64,000 bases of DNA from Ponticoccus alexandrii (GCF_016806125.1 NZ_CP047166.1:62001-126000), one strand, 5' to 3'; positions 26,169 through 36,135 are shown, counted from the first letter of the stretch. A program made the numbers and translations. Notes: generated from the letters alone by a model not told the origin.

Positions 26169-27203
26169 ATGTTCGAAGCCATTCTGACGCTCTGCCTTGC
26201 GGGCGGCGACGGCGCCTGCCGCGATGCTCTTCTGCCCGGCTACGAAGCCGCGACCGAGGCCGCCTGTACGGCGGCGCTGGCGGCGCAAGCGCCTGATCTG
26301 ACGGCGTTCCCCGCTTGGGCCACGGAAGGCGCGCCGCGCTGCGCGCCGCAGGGCGATGCGCTGGCGCTGGAAGAGGTCGCGCCGGGTCTCTGGGTGCATG
26401 TGGGCCAGATCGAGGAGCCGGATGGCGCCAATCGAGGCGACATCTCCAATCTCGCGATCGTGATCGGAGAGGCGGGGGTGGCGGTGATCGACAGCGGCTC
26501 TGCGCGCTGGATCGGGGAATCGCTCTGGCGGGCGATCCGGCAGCGCACGGACCTGCCGGTGACCCATGTGATCCTGACGCATATGCATCCCGATCACGTC
26601 TTCGGCGCCTCGGTTTTCGCGGGGGCAGAGGTCGTCGCCCATGCCAAGCTGCCCCGCGCGCTGGCGGACCGGCAGGCAAACTACCTCGAAAGCCTCGCTC
26701 GCCTGATCGGCCCGGACTTGATCGGAACGGGAGTGCCGCAGGTCGACCGGAGGGTGGAGGCCGAGGCCGAGATCGATCTTGGCGGGCGTGTCCTGCGGCT
26801 GACCGCGCACCCGGTCGCGCATACCGGCACCGACCTGTCCGTGATCGACGGCGCCAGCGGCACGCTGATCGCCGGGGACCTCGTGTTCCACGATCACACG
26901 CCCGCGCTGGACGGCAGCCTGCGGGGTTGGCTGTCGGTTCTGGACGGCCTTGAGTCCCTGGATGTGCAACGGGTCGTGCCGGGGCACGGGGCGGCCCACC
27001 TGCCGTGGCCCGAGGGCGGCGCGGACCTGCGGCGCTACCTCGACACGCTGGCCCGCGACACCCGGGCCGCCATCGACGCGGGCGAAAGGCTGGGCGACGC
27101 CGTGCAGCACATCGCCGAGGACGAACGCCCGCGCTGGCGCCTCTTCGACGCCTACAACGCGCGCAATGCCACCGTCGCCTTCACCGAACTGGAATGGGAG
27201 TGA
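26169..27203 (+). CDS. Quinoprotein relay system zinc metallohydrolase (MBL fold)
   Basis: 344 residues. An N-terminal ~75-residue region with four cysteines (C9, C17, C33, C58) is followed by a metallo-beta-lactamase domain with zinc motif HMHPDH (His138, His140, Asp142, His143), AHPVAHTGTD, AGDLVFHDH and VPGHG. The Cys-bearing N-terminal part points to the type 2 subfamily of these SoxH-related enzymes. No obvious long signal sequence, though LTLCLAGGDGA is mildly hydrophobic. GGGAGGA precedes ATG 26169. Substrate unknown; a carrier-bound thioester or persulfide on the SoxYZ-like protein is a reasonable inference. Confidence 0.86.
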   Translation: MFEAILTLCLAGGDGACRDALLPGYEAATEAACTAALAAQAPDLTAFPAWATEGAPRCAPQGDALALEEVAPGLWVHVGQIEEPDGANRGDISNLAIVIGEAGVAVIDSGSARWIGESLWRAIRQRTDLPVTHVILTHMHPDHVFGASVFAGAEVVAHAKLPRALADRQANYLESLARLIGPDLIGTGVPQVDRRVEAEAEIDLGGRVLRLTAHPVAHTGTDLSVIDGASGTLIAGDLVFHDHTPALDGSLRGWLSVLDGLESLDVQRVVPGHGAAHLPWPEGGADLRRYLDTLARDTRAAIDAGERLGDAVQHIAEDERPRWRLFDAYNARNATVAFTELEWE

Positions 27204-27815
27204 TCAGCCGCCCTGCGCCTCGGCCTGCAGCATCTGGGCGATTTCGAAGAGCCGCTTCTCCAGCAGCACCGGTGTTTCGCAGAGGTAGGTGATCGACTGC
27301 TGGCGGTCGCTGTAGATGGTCTGGTCCCAGTCGAGCTGCTCTTCGAGCGCATCGACGCGGTCGAAGTCGGGTTCGTCCTTGGCCATCTCGGCGTCCATCT
27401 CTTTCCGGGCGGCCTCGATCCGTTCCGACAGGGCGATCTGCGACAACGAGAACTTTCCGATCCCCGAGATGATCTGGGTGCGGCGGCCCGACAGGCTGCC
27501 GAAGACATCGTCGAAGACCAGACCCAGCAGCGCCGGGTCGCCCTGATGCGACTCGGCGAAGCCCGCGACATCGGCGCGGATCTCTTCGACCGGGATGCGG
27601 CGCACGGCAAGGCGGGTCGCGAGGTCGTGGATGTCGCGGCGGACCGAGGCGTCCTCCGGCGCGGTTTCGGGAATCGGTTGAGGCCACATCAGTCCGACCG
27701 ACAGCCGTTCGACCTTGCGCTGCACACAGGGCCAGGTCGGATCGGAATAGTCGGCCGCCCAGCCCGGCGCAGCGCCCAGAAACGCAGCAATCACAAGGGT
27801 TCCGCGTAAAATCAT
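27204..27815 (-). CDS. Secreted protein of the quinoprotein cluster, unknown
   Basis: 203 residues with a signal peptide ending PGWAA before DYSDPTWPC. Two mature cysteines (WPCVQRKVERLS and TYLCETPV) bracket a long predicted helical region rich in charged residues (RIEAARKEMDAEMAKDEPD), perhaps a helical bundle. AGGGGAGGA precedes ATG 27815. Convergent with the metallohydrolase gene (their stops abut) and divergent from flhA. It resembles proteins seen next to quinoprotein relay genes, but the family has no function I know of. Confidence 0.72.
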   Translation of the reverse strand: MILRGTLVIAAFLGAAPGWAADYSDPTWPCVQRKVERLSVGLMWPQPIPETAPEDASVRRDIHDLATRLAVRRIPVEEIRADVAGFAESHQGDPALLGLVFDDVFGSLSGRRTQIISGIGKFSLSQIALSERIEAARKEMDAEMAKDEPDFDRVDALEEQLDWDQTIYSDRQQSITYLCETPVLLEKRLFEIAQMLQAEAQGG

Positions 27816-27847
27816 GGCAAGTCCTCCCCTGACGTGAAGAATGCCTT

Positions 27848-27924
27848 TGCATCCCGCTTCTGTCCATGCCGGGTGTATGCATCCTATAGTCTGCATTGTT
27901 CGGTATACCTCAGCTCACCATAGT
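27848..27924 (+). promoter_or_regulatory. Candidate flhA operon promoter with TGCAT repeats
   Basis: The 166-bp divergent gap holds three copies of TGCAT at 27848, 27878 and 27892. A weak promoter fits just downstream: TTGTTC (27896) and CATAGT (27919) with a 17-base spacer. The palindrome GGTATACC lies between these boxes. The repeats could be regulator sites; the boxes are only plausible. Confidence 0.35.
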
Positions 27925-27981
27925 GGCTATCAAGGACGTGCCTGCCCTCAATTCCGTGGGCACGATGAGAGGATACCAACG

Positions 27982-29109
<1,128 letters not shown>

Positions 29110-29115
29110 TCCGCA

Positions 29116-29940
29116 ATGGAAACCGTTGCCGAGAATCGGAGCTTTGGCGGTGTGCAGGGGGTGTACAAGCACGCCTCCGACACCTGCGGATGCGACATGA
29201 CCTTTGCGGTCTACATGCCGCCGCAGGCGGCCGAGGCCCCGGTTCCGGTGCTGTGGTACCTGTCGGGCCTGACCTGCACGCATGAGAATGCGATGACCAA
29301 GGCGGGCCTGCAGGAGCACGCCGCGCTGCACGGGCTGGCCGTGGTCTTCCCCGACACCTCGCCGCGCGGCGAGGGCGTCGCGGACGACGAGGCCTACGAT
29401 CTGGGGCAGGGCGCGGGGTTCTACGTCAACGCCACCCGCGACCCGTGGAAGCCAAATTTCCGCATGTACGACTACGTGCTGACGGAACTGCGGGGCCTCG
29501 TGACCGAGAACTTCGCGGTGCAGGACCGGCATGGAATCACCGGGCATTCCATGGGCGGGCACGGGGCGCTGACCATCGCGATGCGCAACCCGGACCGGTT
29601 CCAGTCGCTGTCGGCCTTCGCGCCGATCGCCAATCCGACGCAATCCGACTGGGGCCGCAAGCAACTCTCCGCCTATCTGGGCGACGACGAGGCCTGCTGG
29701 GCGGACCATGATGCGACTTTGTTACTAGAGGACAAAGGCTGGCAAGGAGATATCCTTGTAGACCAGGGAGGGGCGGATCAGTTCCTTGATCTGTTGAAGC
29801 CCGATGCCCTCGCGGGGATGATGACCCGCCGCCGCCAGCCCGGGACGTTTCGGATGCAGAAAGGCTATGATCATTCGTACTTCTTCGTGAACTCCTTCGC
29901 AGGGGATCACGTCGCCTGGCACGCTGAGCGGCTTCACTGA
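29116..29940 (+). CDS. fghA: S-formylglutathione hydrolase
   Basis: 274 residues, esterase D family. The nucleophile is Ser145 in GHSMGGHGAL; PVLWYLSGLTCTHEN forms the oxyanion region, and the C-terminal histidine lies in KGYDHSYFF. It hydrolyses S-formylglutathione to formate and glutathione, completing the pathway begun by Gfa and the dehydrogenase next to it. Cytoplasmic. Six-base spacing to flhA indicates a shared transcript. Confidence 0.96.
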   Translation: METVAENRSFGGVQGVYKHASDTCGCDMTFAVYMPPQAAEAPVPVLWYLSGLTCTHENAMTKAGLQEHAALHGLAVVFPDTSPRGEGVADDEAYDLGQGAGFYVNATRDPWKPNFRMYDYVLTELRGLVTENFAVQDRHGITGHSMGGHGALTIAMRNPDRFQSLSAFAPIANPTQSDWGRKQLSAYLGDDEACWADHDATLLLEDKGWQGDILVDQGGADQFLDLLKPDALAGMMTRRRQPGTFRMQKGYDHSYFFVNSFAGDHVAWHAERLH

Positions 29941-29970
29941 GAACAAACCGGAAATCAGGAAACACAGACA

Positions 29971-30384
29971 ATGATCAAGCAAGCAATCGCTGCCAGCCTC
30001 ATGACCCTGCTGCCCGTAATGGCCGCAGCGGAAAGCCACGGCATGGCTGGCGACGCCGAAAAGGGCGAGCGGGTGTTCCGCAAGTGCCAAGCCTGCCACG
30101 CGGTGGGTGAGGACGCCAAGAACAAGGTTGGCCCCGTCCTGAATGGCATCATCGGGCGCACCGTCGCCAGCGTCGAGGACTTCAGCTACTCGACCGTGCT
30201 GGCCGACATGGGCGCCGAGGGCAAGACCTGGACCGAAGAAGACCTCGCAGCCTTCCTCGAGAAGCCCCGCGATTACGCCAAAGGCACCAAGATGGCCTTT
30301 GCCGGTCTGCGCAAGGAAGAGGAGCGCGCGGACGTGATCGCCTATCTCGCCACTTTCTCGGAAGAGGCAGACGGGGGGTCATGA
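29971..30384 (+). CDS. Class I cytochrome c (c2/c550-like)
   Basis: 137 residues with a signal peptide ending VMAAA before ESHGMAGD. One haem site CQACH (Cys39, Cys42, His43), an NKVGPVLNGIIGR segment, and the methionine ligand in KGTKMAFAGL, the cytochrome c2/c550 pattern. Its place between fghA and xoxF suggests it takes electrons from XoxG and passes them to the terminal oxidase. In Paracoccus a c553i gene has a similar place, but this protein is shorter and more c550-like. Confidence 0.9.
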   Translation: MIKQAIAASLMTLLPVMAAAESHGMAGDAEKGERVFRKCQACHAVGEDAKNKVGPVLNGIIGRTVASVEDFSYSTVLADMGAEGKTWTEEDLAAFLEKPRDYAKGTKMAFAGLRKEEERADVIAYLATFSEEADGGS

Positions 30385-30395
30385 CCTGAGAACAC

Positions 30396-30432
30396 TGTCC
30401 TGCCCGTGAGAGGGAGACTCGCGGGCAGGACA
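30396..30432. repeat. Stem-loop between cytochrome c and xoxF
   Basis: Perfect 11-bp inverted repeat TGTCCTGCCCG / CGGGCAGGACA around a 15-base loop, ending 63 bp before xoxF. No T-run follows. It may end part of the flhA transcript or protect the xoxF mRNA 5' end, allowing higher xoxF expression. Confidence 0.55.
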
Positions 30433-30494
30433 GAAACCGGCGCGGCAAGTCCGTGCCTTTACGCGGCTCGCGCCGCATGTATGGGAGGAAGACA

Positions 30495-32297
30495 ATGCGA
30501 TTGACGCGTCTCGTCACATCGGGGATTGCGATAGCCTGCGCCACCGGCGCCTGGGCGAACGACGATCTTGTTAGCAAGATGGAGGACCCCAAGCAGTGGG
30601 CGATCCAGACCGGCGATTACAAGAACCAGCGCTATTCCGAACTCGACCAGATCAACGCCGAGAACGTCGGTGATCTGCAGGTGGCATGGACCTTCTCGAC
30701 CGGCGTACTGCGTGGCCACGAAGGTTCGCCGCTGGTCGTGGGCGACATCATGTACGTCCACACCCCCTTCCCGAACATCGTCTACGCGATGGACCTGAAG
30801 GAAGACGGCAAGATCATCTGGAAGTACGAGCCCAAGCAGGACCCGGACGTCATCCCAGTGATGTGCTGCGATACCGTGAACCGCGGTGTGGCCTATGCCG
30901 ATGGTAAGATCTTCCTGCACCAGGCCGACACCAAGGTCGTCGCGCTGGACGCGATGACCGGCGAAGTGGCATGGGAAGCCCTGAACGGCGATCCCTCGAT
31001 CGGCGAAACCAACACCGCCACCGTGCTGCCGGTCAAGGACAAGATCATCGTCGGCATCTCTGGCGGTGAATTCGGTGTGCAGGGTCACGTGACAGCCTAC
31101 AACATGGAGACCGGCGAGCAGGAATGGCGCGCCTATTCCGTGGGGCCGGACGACCAGATCCTGTTCAACCCCGAAACCACGATGGAGCATGGCAAGCCGG
31201 TGGGCGCCGACAGCTCGATCAACTCGTGGGAAGGCGATCAGTGGATGATCGGCGGCGGCACGACCTGGGGCTGGTACTCGGCCGACATGGAAGAGAACCT
31301 CTTCTACTACGGCTCGGGCAACCCCTCGACCTGGAACCCCGCGCAGCGTCCCGGCGACAACAAATGGTCGATGACCATCTTCGCCCGCGACATCGACACC
31401 GGCGAAGCCAAGTGGGTCTACCAGATGACGCCCCACGACGAATGGGACTATGACGGCGTCAACGAGATGATCCTGACCGAACAGGAGATCGACGGCGAAG
31501 AACGCAAGCTGCTGACCCACTTCGACCGCAACGGCCTTGCCTACACGATGGACCGCGTGTCCGGTGAATTGCTGGTGGCCGAGAAGTATGACCCCGTGGT
31601 GAACTGGACCACCGGCGTCGACATGGACCCCGAGTCCGAAACCTACGGTCGCCCGGCGGTCGTGGCGGAGTACTCGACCGAACAGAACGGCGAAGACGTC
31701 AACTCGACCGGCATCTGCCCGGCGGCGCTTGGCTCGAAGGACCAGCAGCCGGCGGCCTATTCGCCCAAGACCCAGACGTTCTACGTGCCCACCAACCACG
31801 TCTGCATGGACTACGAGCCGTTCCGCGTGGCCTACACCGCCGGTCAGCCCTATGTCGGTGCAACGCTCTCGATGTACCCGGCGCCCGACAGCCATGGCGG
31901 CATGGGCAACTTCATCGCATGGGACAACATCACCGGCGAGATCAAGTGGTCCCTGCCCGAGCAGTTCTCGGTCTGGTCCGGTGCCCTTGCAACCGCGGGT
32001 GACGTGGTCTTCTACGGCACGCTCGAAGGCTACCTGAAGGCCGTGCACGCCGAGACGGGCGAGGAACTGTACAAGTTCAAGACCCCCTCTGGCATCATCG
32101 GCAACGTGATGACCTACGAGCATGACGGCAAGCAATACGTCGGCATCCTCTCGGGCATCGGTGGCTGGGCCGGCATCGGTCTTGCGGCCGGTCTGACCAA
32201 CCCGAACGACGGTCTCGGTGCCGTGGGCGGCTACGCGGCCCTGAGCGACTACACCGCTCTGGGTGGTCAGCTGACCGTCTTCAAGCTGCCCGACTGA
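30495..32297 (+). CDS. xoxF: Lanthanide-dependent methanol dehydrogenase XoxF
   Basis: 600 residues, periplasmic (signal ending TGAWA before NDDLVSKM). PQQ propeller with tryptophan docking repeats (for example [21 protein letters not shown]), the vicinal disulfide Cys124-Cys125 in PVMCCDTV, and catalytic Asp318 followed by Asp320 in EWDYDGVNE. The second aspartate, two residues after the first, is the accepted mark of lanthanide-binding XoxF; MxaF has alanine there. WDYDGVNEM points to the XoxF5 type. GGGAGGAA precedes the ATG. It oxidises methanol (and possibly formaldehyde), reducing XoxG. Confidence 0.97.
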   Translation: MRLTRLVTSGIAIACATGAWANDDLVSKMEDPKQWAIQTGDYKNQRYSELDQINAENVGDLQVAWTFSTGVLRGHEGSPLVVGDIMYVHTPFPNIVYAMDLKEDGKIIWKYEPKQDPDVIPVMCCDTVNRGVAYADGKIFLHQADTKVVALDAMTGEVAWEALNGDPSIGETNTATVLPVKDKIIVGISGGEFGVQGHVTAYNMETGEQEWRAYSVGPDDQILFNPETTMEHGKPVGADSSINSWEGDQWMIGGGTTWGWYSADMEENLFYYGSGNPSTWNPAQRPGDNKWSMTIFARDIDTGEAKWVYQMTPHDEWDYDGVNEMILTEQEIDGEERKLLTHFDRNGLAYTMDRVSGELLVAEKYDPVVNWTTGVDMDPESETYGRPAVVAEYSTEQNGEDVNSTGICPAALGSKDQQPAAYSPKTQTFYVPTNHVCMDYEPFRVAYTAGQPYVGATLSMYPAPDSHGGMGNFIAWDNITGEIKWSLPEQFSVWSGALATAGDVVFYGTLEGYLKAVHAETGEELYKFKTPSGIIGNVMTYEHDGKQYVGILSGIGGWAGIGLAAGLTNPNDGLGAVGGYAALSDYTALGGQLTVFKLPD

Positions 32298-32313
32298 TCC
32301 TCGGAACGCCTAA

Positions 32314-32344
32314 GGGGCCGGCGGGCGCACGCCGCGTCGGCCCC
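32314..32344. repeat. Stem-loop in the xoxF-xoxG spacer
   Basis: GGGGCCG (32314-32320) pairs with CGGCCCC (32338-32344); an inner GCGG/CCGC pair is possible. It fills the 77-bp gap between the genes. No T-run follows. A stem here would be expected to let xoxF be made in excess over xoxG, an inference from analogous mxa spacers. Confidence 0.45.
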
Positions 32345-32374
32345 ATCCCTTCCCAAAGCCACAAGGTGACCCTC

Positions 32375-32914
32375 ATGATGCGGACCGCGTCCAGATTTCT
32401 TGTAGCCACCGCCGTTACGGCGCTTGTTCCCGCCATCGTCAGCGCGCAAAGCTGGAGCGACCAGCCGGTTCATCCCGAAGACCACGAGGCCGCCGCTGCC
32501 GTGTCTTACGAAGATGGCGGGATGTACTACAACGAGGACGATATCCTGACCTACAACGTGGGCGAGGATGGCACCGTGGACTGGCTGACCTTCTCGGGCT
32601 TCCGCCGCTATCACTCGGAGTGCCACGTCTGCCATGGCCCGGACGGTGAGGGGTCGACCTACGCGCCAAAGATCAAGAATTCCGCCGTGCACATGGACTA
32701 TTACGACTTCTACGATGTGGTCGTGAACGGTCGCAAGAACGGCAACTCGGTGATGCCCCACTTCGGCGACAACCCGAACGTGATGTGCTACCTCAACGAC
32801 ATCTACGTCTACCTGAAGGCCCGCGGCATGGACGCGATCCCGCGCGGACGCCCGGGCAAGAAGGAAGCCAAATCCGACATGATCCAAGAGATGGAAAATG
32901 CCTGCATGGGTTGA
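32375..32914 (+). CDS. xoxG: Cytochrome cL-type electron acceptor XoxG
   Basis: 179 residues, secreted (signal ending IVSAQ before SWSDQPVH). One haem site CHVCH (Cys83, Cys86, His87) followed by GPDGEGSTYAPKI, and a methionine in GNSVMPHFGDNPNV. This is the methanol-dehydrogenase cytochrome cL/XoxG pattern. The ATG at 32375 has AAGGTGA upstream; ATG 32378 and GTG 32366 are alternatives. It takes electrons from XoxF. The xoxJ start lies inside its 3' end (17-base overlap). Confidence 0.93.
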   Translation: MMRTASRFLVATAVTALVPAIVSAQSWSDQPVHPEDHEAAAAVSYEDGGMYYNEDDILTYNVGEDGTVDWLTFSGFRRYHSECHVCHGPDGEGSTYAPKIKNSAVHMDYYDFYDVVVNGRKNGNSVMPHFGDNPNVMCYLNDIYVYLKARGMDAIPRGRPGKKEAKSDMIQEMENACMG

Positions 32915-33743
32915 TCTCACGCGGCGCGTCGCGCCTGTGGTCGCGGCGGCCCTTCTGGCCGCCGGGCCCGGTGCGGCGCAGACCTCGGACCTCGTGTCGC
33001 AGACAGCCCTCAGGGTCTGCGCCGATCCCGCCAATGCGCCGATGTCCTCGGAGGATCTGACCGGCTACGAGAACAAGCTGGCCGATCTGGTGGGCGAGAA
33101 GCTGGAGCTTCCGGTCCGCTACACATGGTTTCCGATGGCGACGGGCTTTGTCCGCAACACGCTGAAGCCCAAGAAATGCGACGTGATCATGGGTTATGCC
33201 CAGGGCCACGAGCTGGTGCTGAACACCAACCACTACATGACCTCGGTCTTCACGCTGGTGGTGCCCTCGGACGGGCCTCTGGCCGATGTCGAGACGCTGT
33301 CGGACCAGCGCCTCAAGGGGCTGCGGATCGGTGTGATCGCGGGCAGCCCGCCGGCGACGCACATGGCCCGCAACGGGTTGATCGGCAAGGCCAAGGCCTA
33401 CAACCTCTTCGTCGACCGTCGCGTCGAAAGCCCCGCGCTCGACATGCTGGACGACCTCGACAGCGGAGAGATCGACGCCGCGATCCTCTGGGGGCCGCTC
33501 GCCGGTCCTCTGGTCAAGACCGACCATCCCGGCATGACGGTCATCCCGCTGGTCAAGGAAACCCTGCCGCCCAAGCTGTACTACCGCATTACCATGGGCG
33601 TGCGGCAGGGCGAGAAGGTCTGGCAGCGCGAGTTGAACTCGCTCATCCGCCGCAATCAGGATGAGATCAACGCCCTTCTGGCCGAGGCCGGTGTGCCCTT
33701 GGTCAACGACATGGGCGACGCGGTTCTGGACGTCTCGCAATGA
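32898..33743 (+). CDS. xoxJ: XoxJ, periplasmic binding-protein-like partner of XoxF
   Basis: 281 residues. A signal peptide near VVAAALLAAGPGAAQ precedes a type 2 periplasmic binding fold: LRVCADPANAPMSSEDLTGYENKLA split as LRVCADPANAP and GYENKLADLV, RLKGLRIGVIAGSPPATHM, and GEIDAAILWGPLAGPLV. The sequence belongs to the MxaJ/XoxJ family found after cytochrome cL genes. Suspected role: activation or assembly of XoxF. It overlaps both neighbours, so it is strictly in the operon. Confidence 0.92.
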   Translation: MPAWVDLTRRVAPVVAAALLAAGPGAAQTSDLVSQTALRVCADPANAPMSSEDLTGYENKLADLVGEKLELPVRYTWFPMATGFVRNTLKPKKCDVIMGYAQGHELVLNTNHYMTSVFTLVVPSDGPLADVETLSDQRLKGLRIGVIAGSPPATHMARNGLIGKAKAYNLFVDRRVESPALDMLDDLDSGEIDAAILWGPLAGPLVKTDHPGMTVIPLVKETLPPKLYYRITMGVRQGEKVWQRELNSLIRRNQDEINALLAEAGVPLVNDMGDAVLDVSQ

Positions 33744-34288
33744 TCCGCGCGCTGGCGGTCCTGCTTCTTGCGGGGCTGCCGGTCGCCGGTCGCGCCGAGG
33801 TCGCGGAACCCCGGGATTACCGGATGGAGGACTACCGCGCGCCCGTGCCAGCCTCGCTTGCGGGCGCGACGGTCGTCGGGCCCGAGGCCGCGCACGCCCT
33901 CTGGAAAGCCGAAGCCTCCTTCATCGACGTTCTGCCGCAGGCGCCGAAGCCGCAGGGCCTGCCCGAGGGCACGATCTGGCGCGACAAGCCCCGTGACACC
34001 ATCCCCGGCGCACTCTGGCTGCCCAACGTCGGCTACGGAGCGGTTGCCGAGGTCACGGCGGACTACTTCCGCCGGGGGTTGGAAGAGGCCACCGGGGGCG
34101 ATCCCTCCAGCCCGGTGGTCTTTTTCTGCCTCGAGGATTGCTGGATGAGCTGGAACGCCGCGAAGCGCGCGCTGGAATGGGGATATACCGAGGTCTACTG
34201 GCTGCCCGAGGGCACCGACGGCTGGGCGCTGTGGGATTATCCGCTGGAGCGTGTGACGCCTCTGCCGGGCCAGCCGCAGACGCAATAG
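33740..34288 (+). CDS. PQQ-catabolism rhodanese-like protein with CxxxCW motif
   Basis: 182 residues, with a signal peptide ending VAGRA before EVAEPRDYRM. A rhodanese-like fold (SFIDVLPQ, IPGALWLPNVG, PVVFFCLEDCWMSWNAAKRA in part) carries Cys130 and Cys134 followed by Trp135; Cys130 is where the rhodanese catalytic loop should be. Family name in databases is the CXXCW motif protein (TIGR03865), although the spacing seen here is three residues. Last gene of the xox operon, overlapping xoxJ. A periplasmic persulfide or thiol transfer role is inferred. Confidence 0.87.
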   Translation: MIRALAVLLLAGLPVAGRAEVAEPRDYRMEDYRAPVPASLAGATVVGPEAAHALWKAEASFIDVLPQAPKPQGLPEGTIWRDKPRDTIPGALWLPNVGYGAVAEVTADYFRRGLEEATGGDPSSPVVFFCLEDCWMSWNAAKRALEWGYTEVYWLPEGTDGWALWDYPLERVTPLPGQPQTQ

Positions 34289-34468
34289 CCGCAGGCCCCG
34301 ACTGCCAAGGTCGCTTTCCGCATGATCGGCGTGCAGCTGAGGAGAGTCTGCCGGACCTCAGGGTGGACAGCGGAGGCCCTGTGCCGCTCGCGGATATCGG
34401 GCGGCTGAGCCCGGGCGACGGTCATCTGGCCCATGGCGCCAAGGCCGTTCGCGATCACTTTTGGGAAG

Positions 34469-34544
34469 TGGTGCCGCTGAAGGGACTCGAACCCCCGACC
34501 CCATCATTACGAATGACGTGCTCTACCAGCTGAGCTACAGCGGC
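34469..34544 (-). tRNA. tRNA-Thr (anticodon CGT)
   Basis: 76 nt including an encoded CCA. The acceptor stem GCCGCTG pairs with CAGCGGC; the D arm starts GCTCAGCTGGTA; anticodon stem CGTCA/TGATG with loop TTCGTAA gives anticodon CGT (codon ACG); the T arm has GGTTCGAGTCCC. All four arms close. Confidence 0.95.
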
Positions 34545-34550
34545 ACTGGT

Positions 34551-34574
34551 GGGCGGCCTCTTAGCAGGCCGCCC
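34551..34574. terminator. Hairpin between hemY and tRNA-Thr
   Basis: Perfect 8-bp stem GGGCGGCC / GGCCGCCC around TCTTAGCA, 15 bp past the hemY stop. No T-run follows on the minus strand. It probably marks the hemY 3' end and separates it from the tRNA gene. Confidence 0.45.
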
Positions 34575-34589
34575 GACCAAGGGGAAGGG

Positions 34590-36134
34590 CTATTTTGCCG
34601 CCGTCCGCGCCTGCGGTTCGTCCTCGACGATCTCGGCATCCTCGGCCACCGGGGCTGCCGGGGCCGCCACGGTATCCGCGCCGGGGTCGGCGGTGTCGAC
34701 CTCGATCACACCGGGCACCTCGTTCTCTTCGACCGGCACAGGGGCTGTTTCGTCGACGCCGGAGCCGACCAGCAGCGGCAGCATGTTGGCCCCTGCGGGT
34801 AGAACCACCTCGGCCTGCGGCGGGGTCTTCCACGACAGCGTGTCGAAGGCCTGGCAGTTGGTGCAGATCGGCGTCCATTCGGCGTGGATCGTGTTGCAGT
34901 TGTCGCAGACCCACTGCGGCCCGCGCGGCGCGGTCAGCGCCTTGGCCAGCCAGCCACGCACCACCGCGTCCGACGCGCCTTCGCCCTTTTCGATGGCGGC
35001 CATGATCGCCAGAACGCGGGCGTCCGGATCGGTCTGGGCCAGATCGCCAAGCGCGCGCCGCGCTTCGGGGAAGTGCTCTGCGGCGAGGTTCAGCTCTGCC
35101 TTCAGAAGCTTCGTCTCGCGGTGCTCGGGGTTGATCCGGGTGAGATGCGCAAAGCGTTTCACGCGCTCGTCCGGTGTCTCGTTCGGCTCGATGGCGGCGA
35201 AGGCGGCGGCAAGATCCGGGTGCGGATGGCTTTCCCAGGCCTTCTTGATGACCCGCACGGCGTTGCGCTTGCGGTCCTGCGCGATGTAGCCCCTGGCGGC
35301 CATGGCGGCGGCGGGGATCAGGTCGGGCGAGTTGCGGTTGGCCTCGATGGCCTGCTCAGCGGCCTTGCCGCTGGCCTCGGCGTCGTCGATCTCTGTCGCG
35401 GCGGACAGGGCCAGAACCGCATCGCGGCGCTTGTAGACGTCACGCGGCAGCGAGCCATGCTTCAGCTTCGCGGTCAGCGTCTTGCGGGCCCCGGCCCAGT
35501 CGTGTTTTTGCGCCTGAAGCTGCAGCAGCGTGTCCTGCACCTCGGTGTGCTTGGGTTTCAGCGCGAAGGCCCGTTCCGCCAGTTGCAGAGCGGTGTCGGT
35601 GTCGCCCGCCGCCAGCTTTTGCTTCATGATCCCGCGCACGCCGACGAAGCGGGTGTTCTCGTTCTTCAGAAGGCGCTTGTAGGTCTCTTCGGCCTTGCGA
35701 TGGTCGCCGGCCATCTCGGCGGCCTGCGCCGCCACCAGATCGGTCAGCTCGGGCTTTTGCAGGTATTTCTCGGCCCGCTGTGCCTTGGCGATGGCCAGCC
35801 GCCCCTCGCCCGAGGCCAGCGCCATAAGCCCCTCGGACAGCGCCTGATAGCCCTTCTTCTCGCGGTTGCGGTCGAAGTAGCGTGACAGCGAGGTTTCGTC
35901 CCCGTTGATGAACTTCAGAACTGCGATCAGCAGGCCGAGCAGCTTGAAGAACAGCCAGACGGCGACGACAAGCAGGATCGCGGCGATCACGGATTGCAGC
36001 GGGCCAAGGGTGAATTCCATCCCCGCCACGGTGATCTGCAACCCGCCAGAGCTTTCCATCAGGTAGCCTGCGCCAAGGGTCAACGCGCCCACGAGGGCGA
36101 CGAACACGACGATCTTTATCAGTGACCAAAGCAT
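34590..36134 (-). CDS. hemY: HemY-like TPR membrane protein
   Basis: 514 residues. Two N-terminal helices (LIKIVVFVALVGALTLGAGYL in part, and LQSVIAAILLVVAVWLFF) followed by TPR repeats, the HemY N-domain plan. Distinct here is a C-terminal double Cys pair, VCDNCNTIHAEW and ICTNCQAFDTLSW, resembling a small zinc ribbon, then an acidic Pro/Ala-rich tail. This proteobacterial HemY is not protoporphyrinogen oxidase; it is a membrane protein linked to haem synthesis. ATG at 36134, one base from the Mic60-like stop, so coupled. Confidence 0.9.
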   Translation of the reverse strand: MLWSLIKIVVFVALVGALTLGAGYLMESSGGLQITVAGMEFTLGPLQSVIAAILLVVAVWLFFKLLGLLIAVLKFINGDETSLSRYFDRNREKKGYQALSEGLMALASGEGRLAIAKAQRAEKYLQKPELTDLVAAQAAEMAGDHRKAEETYKRLLKNENTRFVGVRGIMKQKLAAGDTDTALQLAERAFALKPKHTEVQDTLLQLQAQKHDWAGARKTLTAKLKHGSLPRDVYKRRDAVLALSAATEIDDAEASGKAAEQAIEANRNSPDLIPAAAMAARGYIAQDRKRNAVRVIKKAWESHPHPDLAAAFAAIEPNETPDERVKRFAHLTRINPEHRETKLLKAELNLAAEHFPEARRALGDLAQTDPDARVLAIMAAIEKGEGASDAVVRGWLAKALTAPRGPQWVCDNCNTIHAEWTPICTNCQAFDTLSWKTPPQAEVVLPAGANMLPLLVGSGVDETAPVPVEENEVPGVIEVDTADPGADTVAAPAAPVAEDAEIVEDEPQARTAAK

Positions 36135-36135
36135 A

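Noticed and set aside
34237-34458. Minus-strand 73-codon frame between the xox operon and tRNA-Thr
   Set aside because: No ribosome site and no recognisable domain; partly antisense to the rhodanese-like gene.
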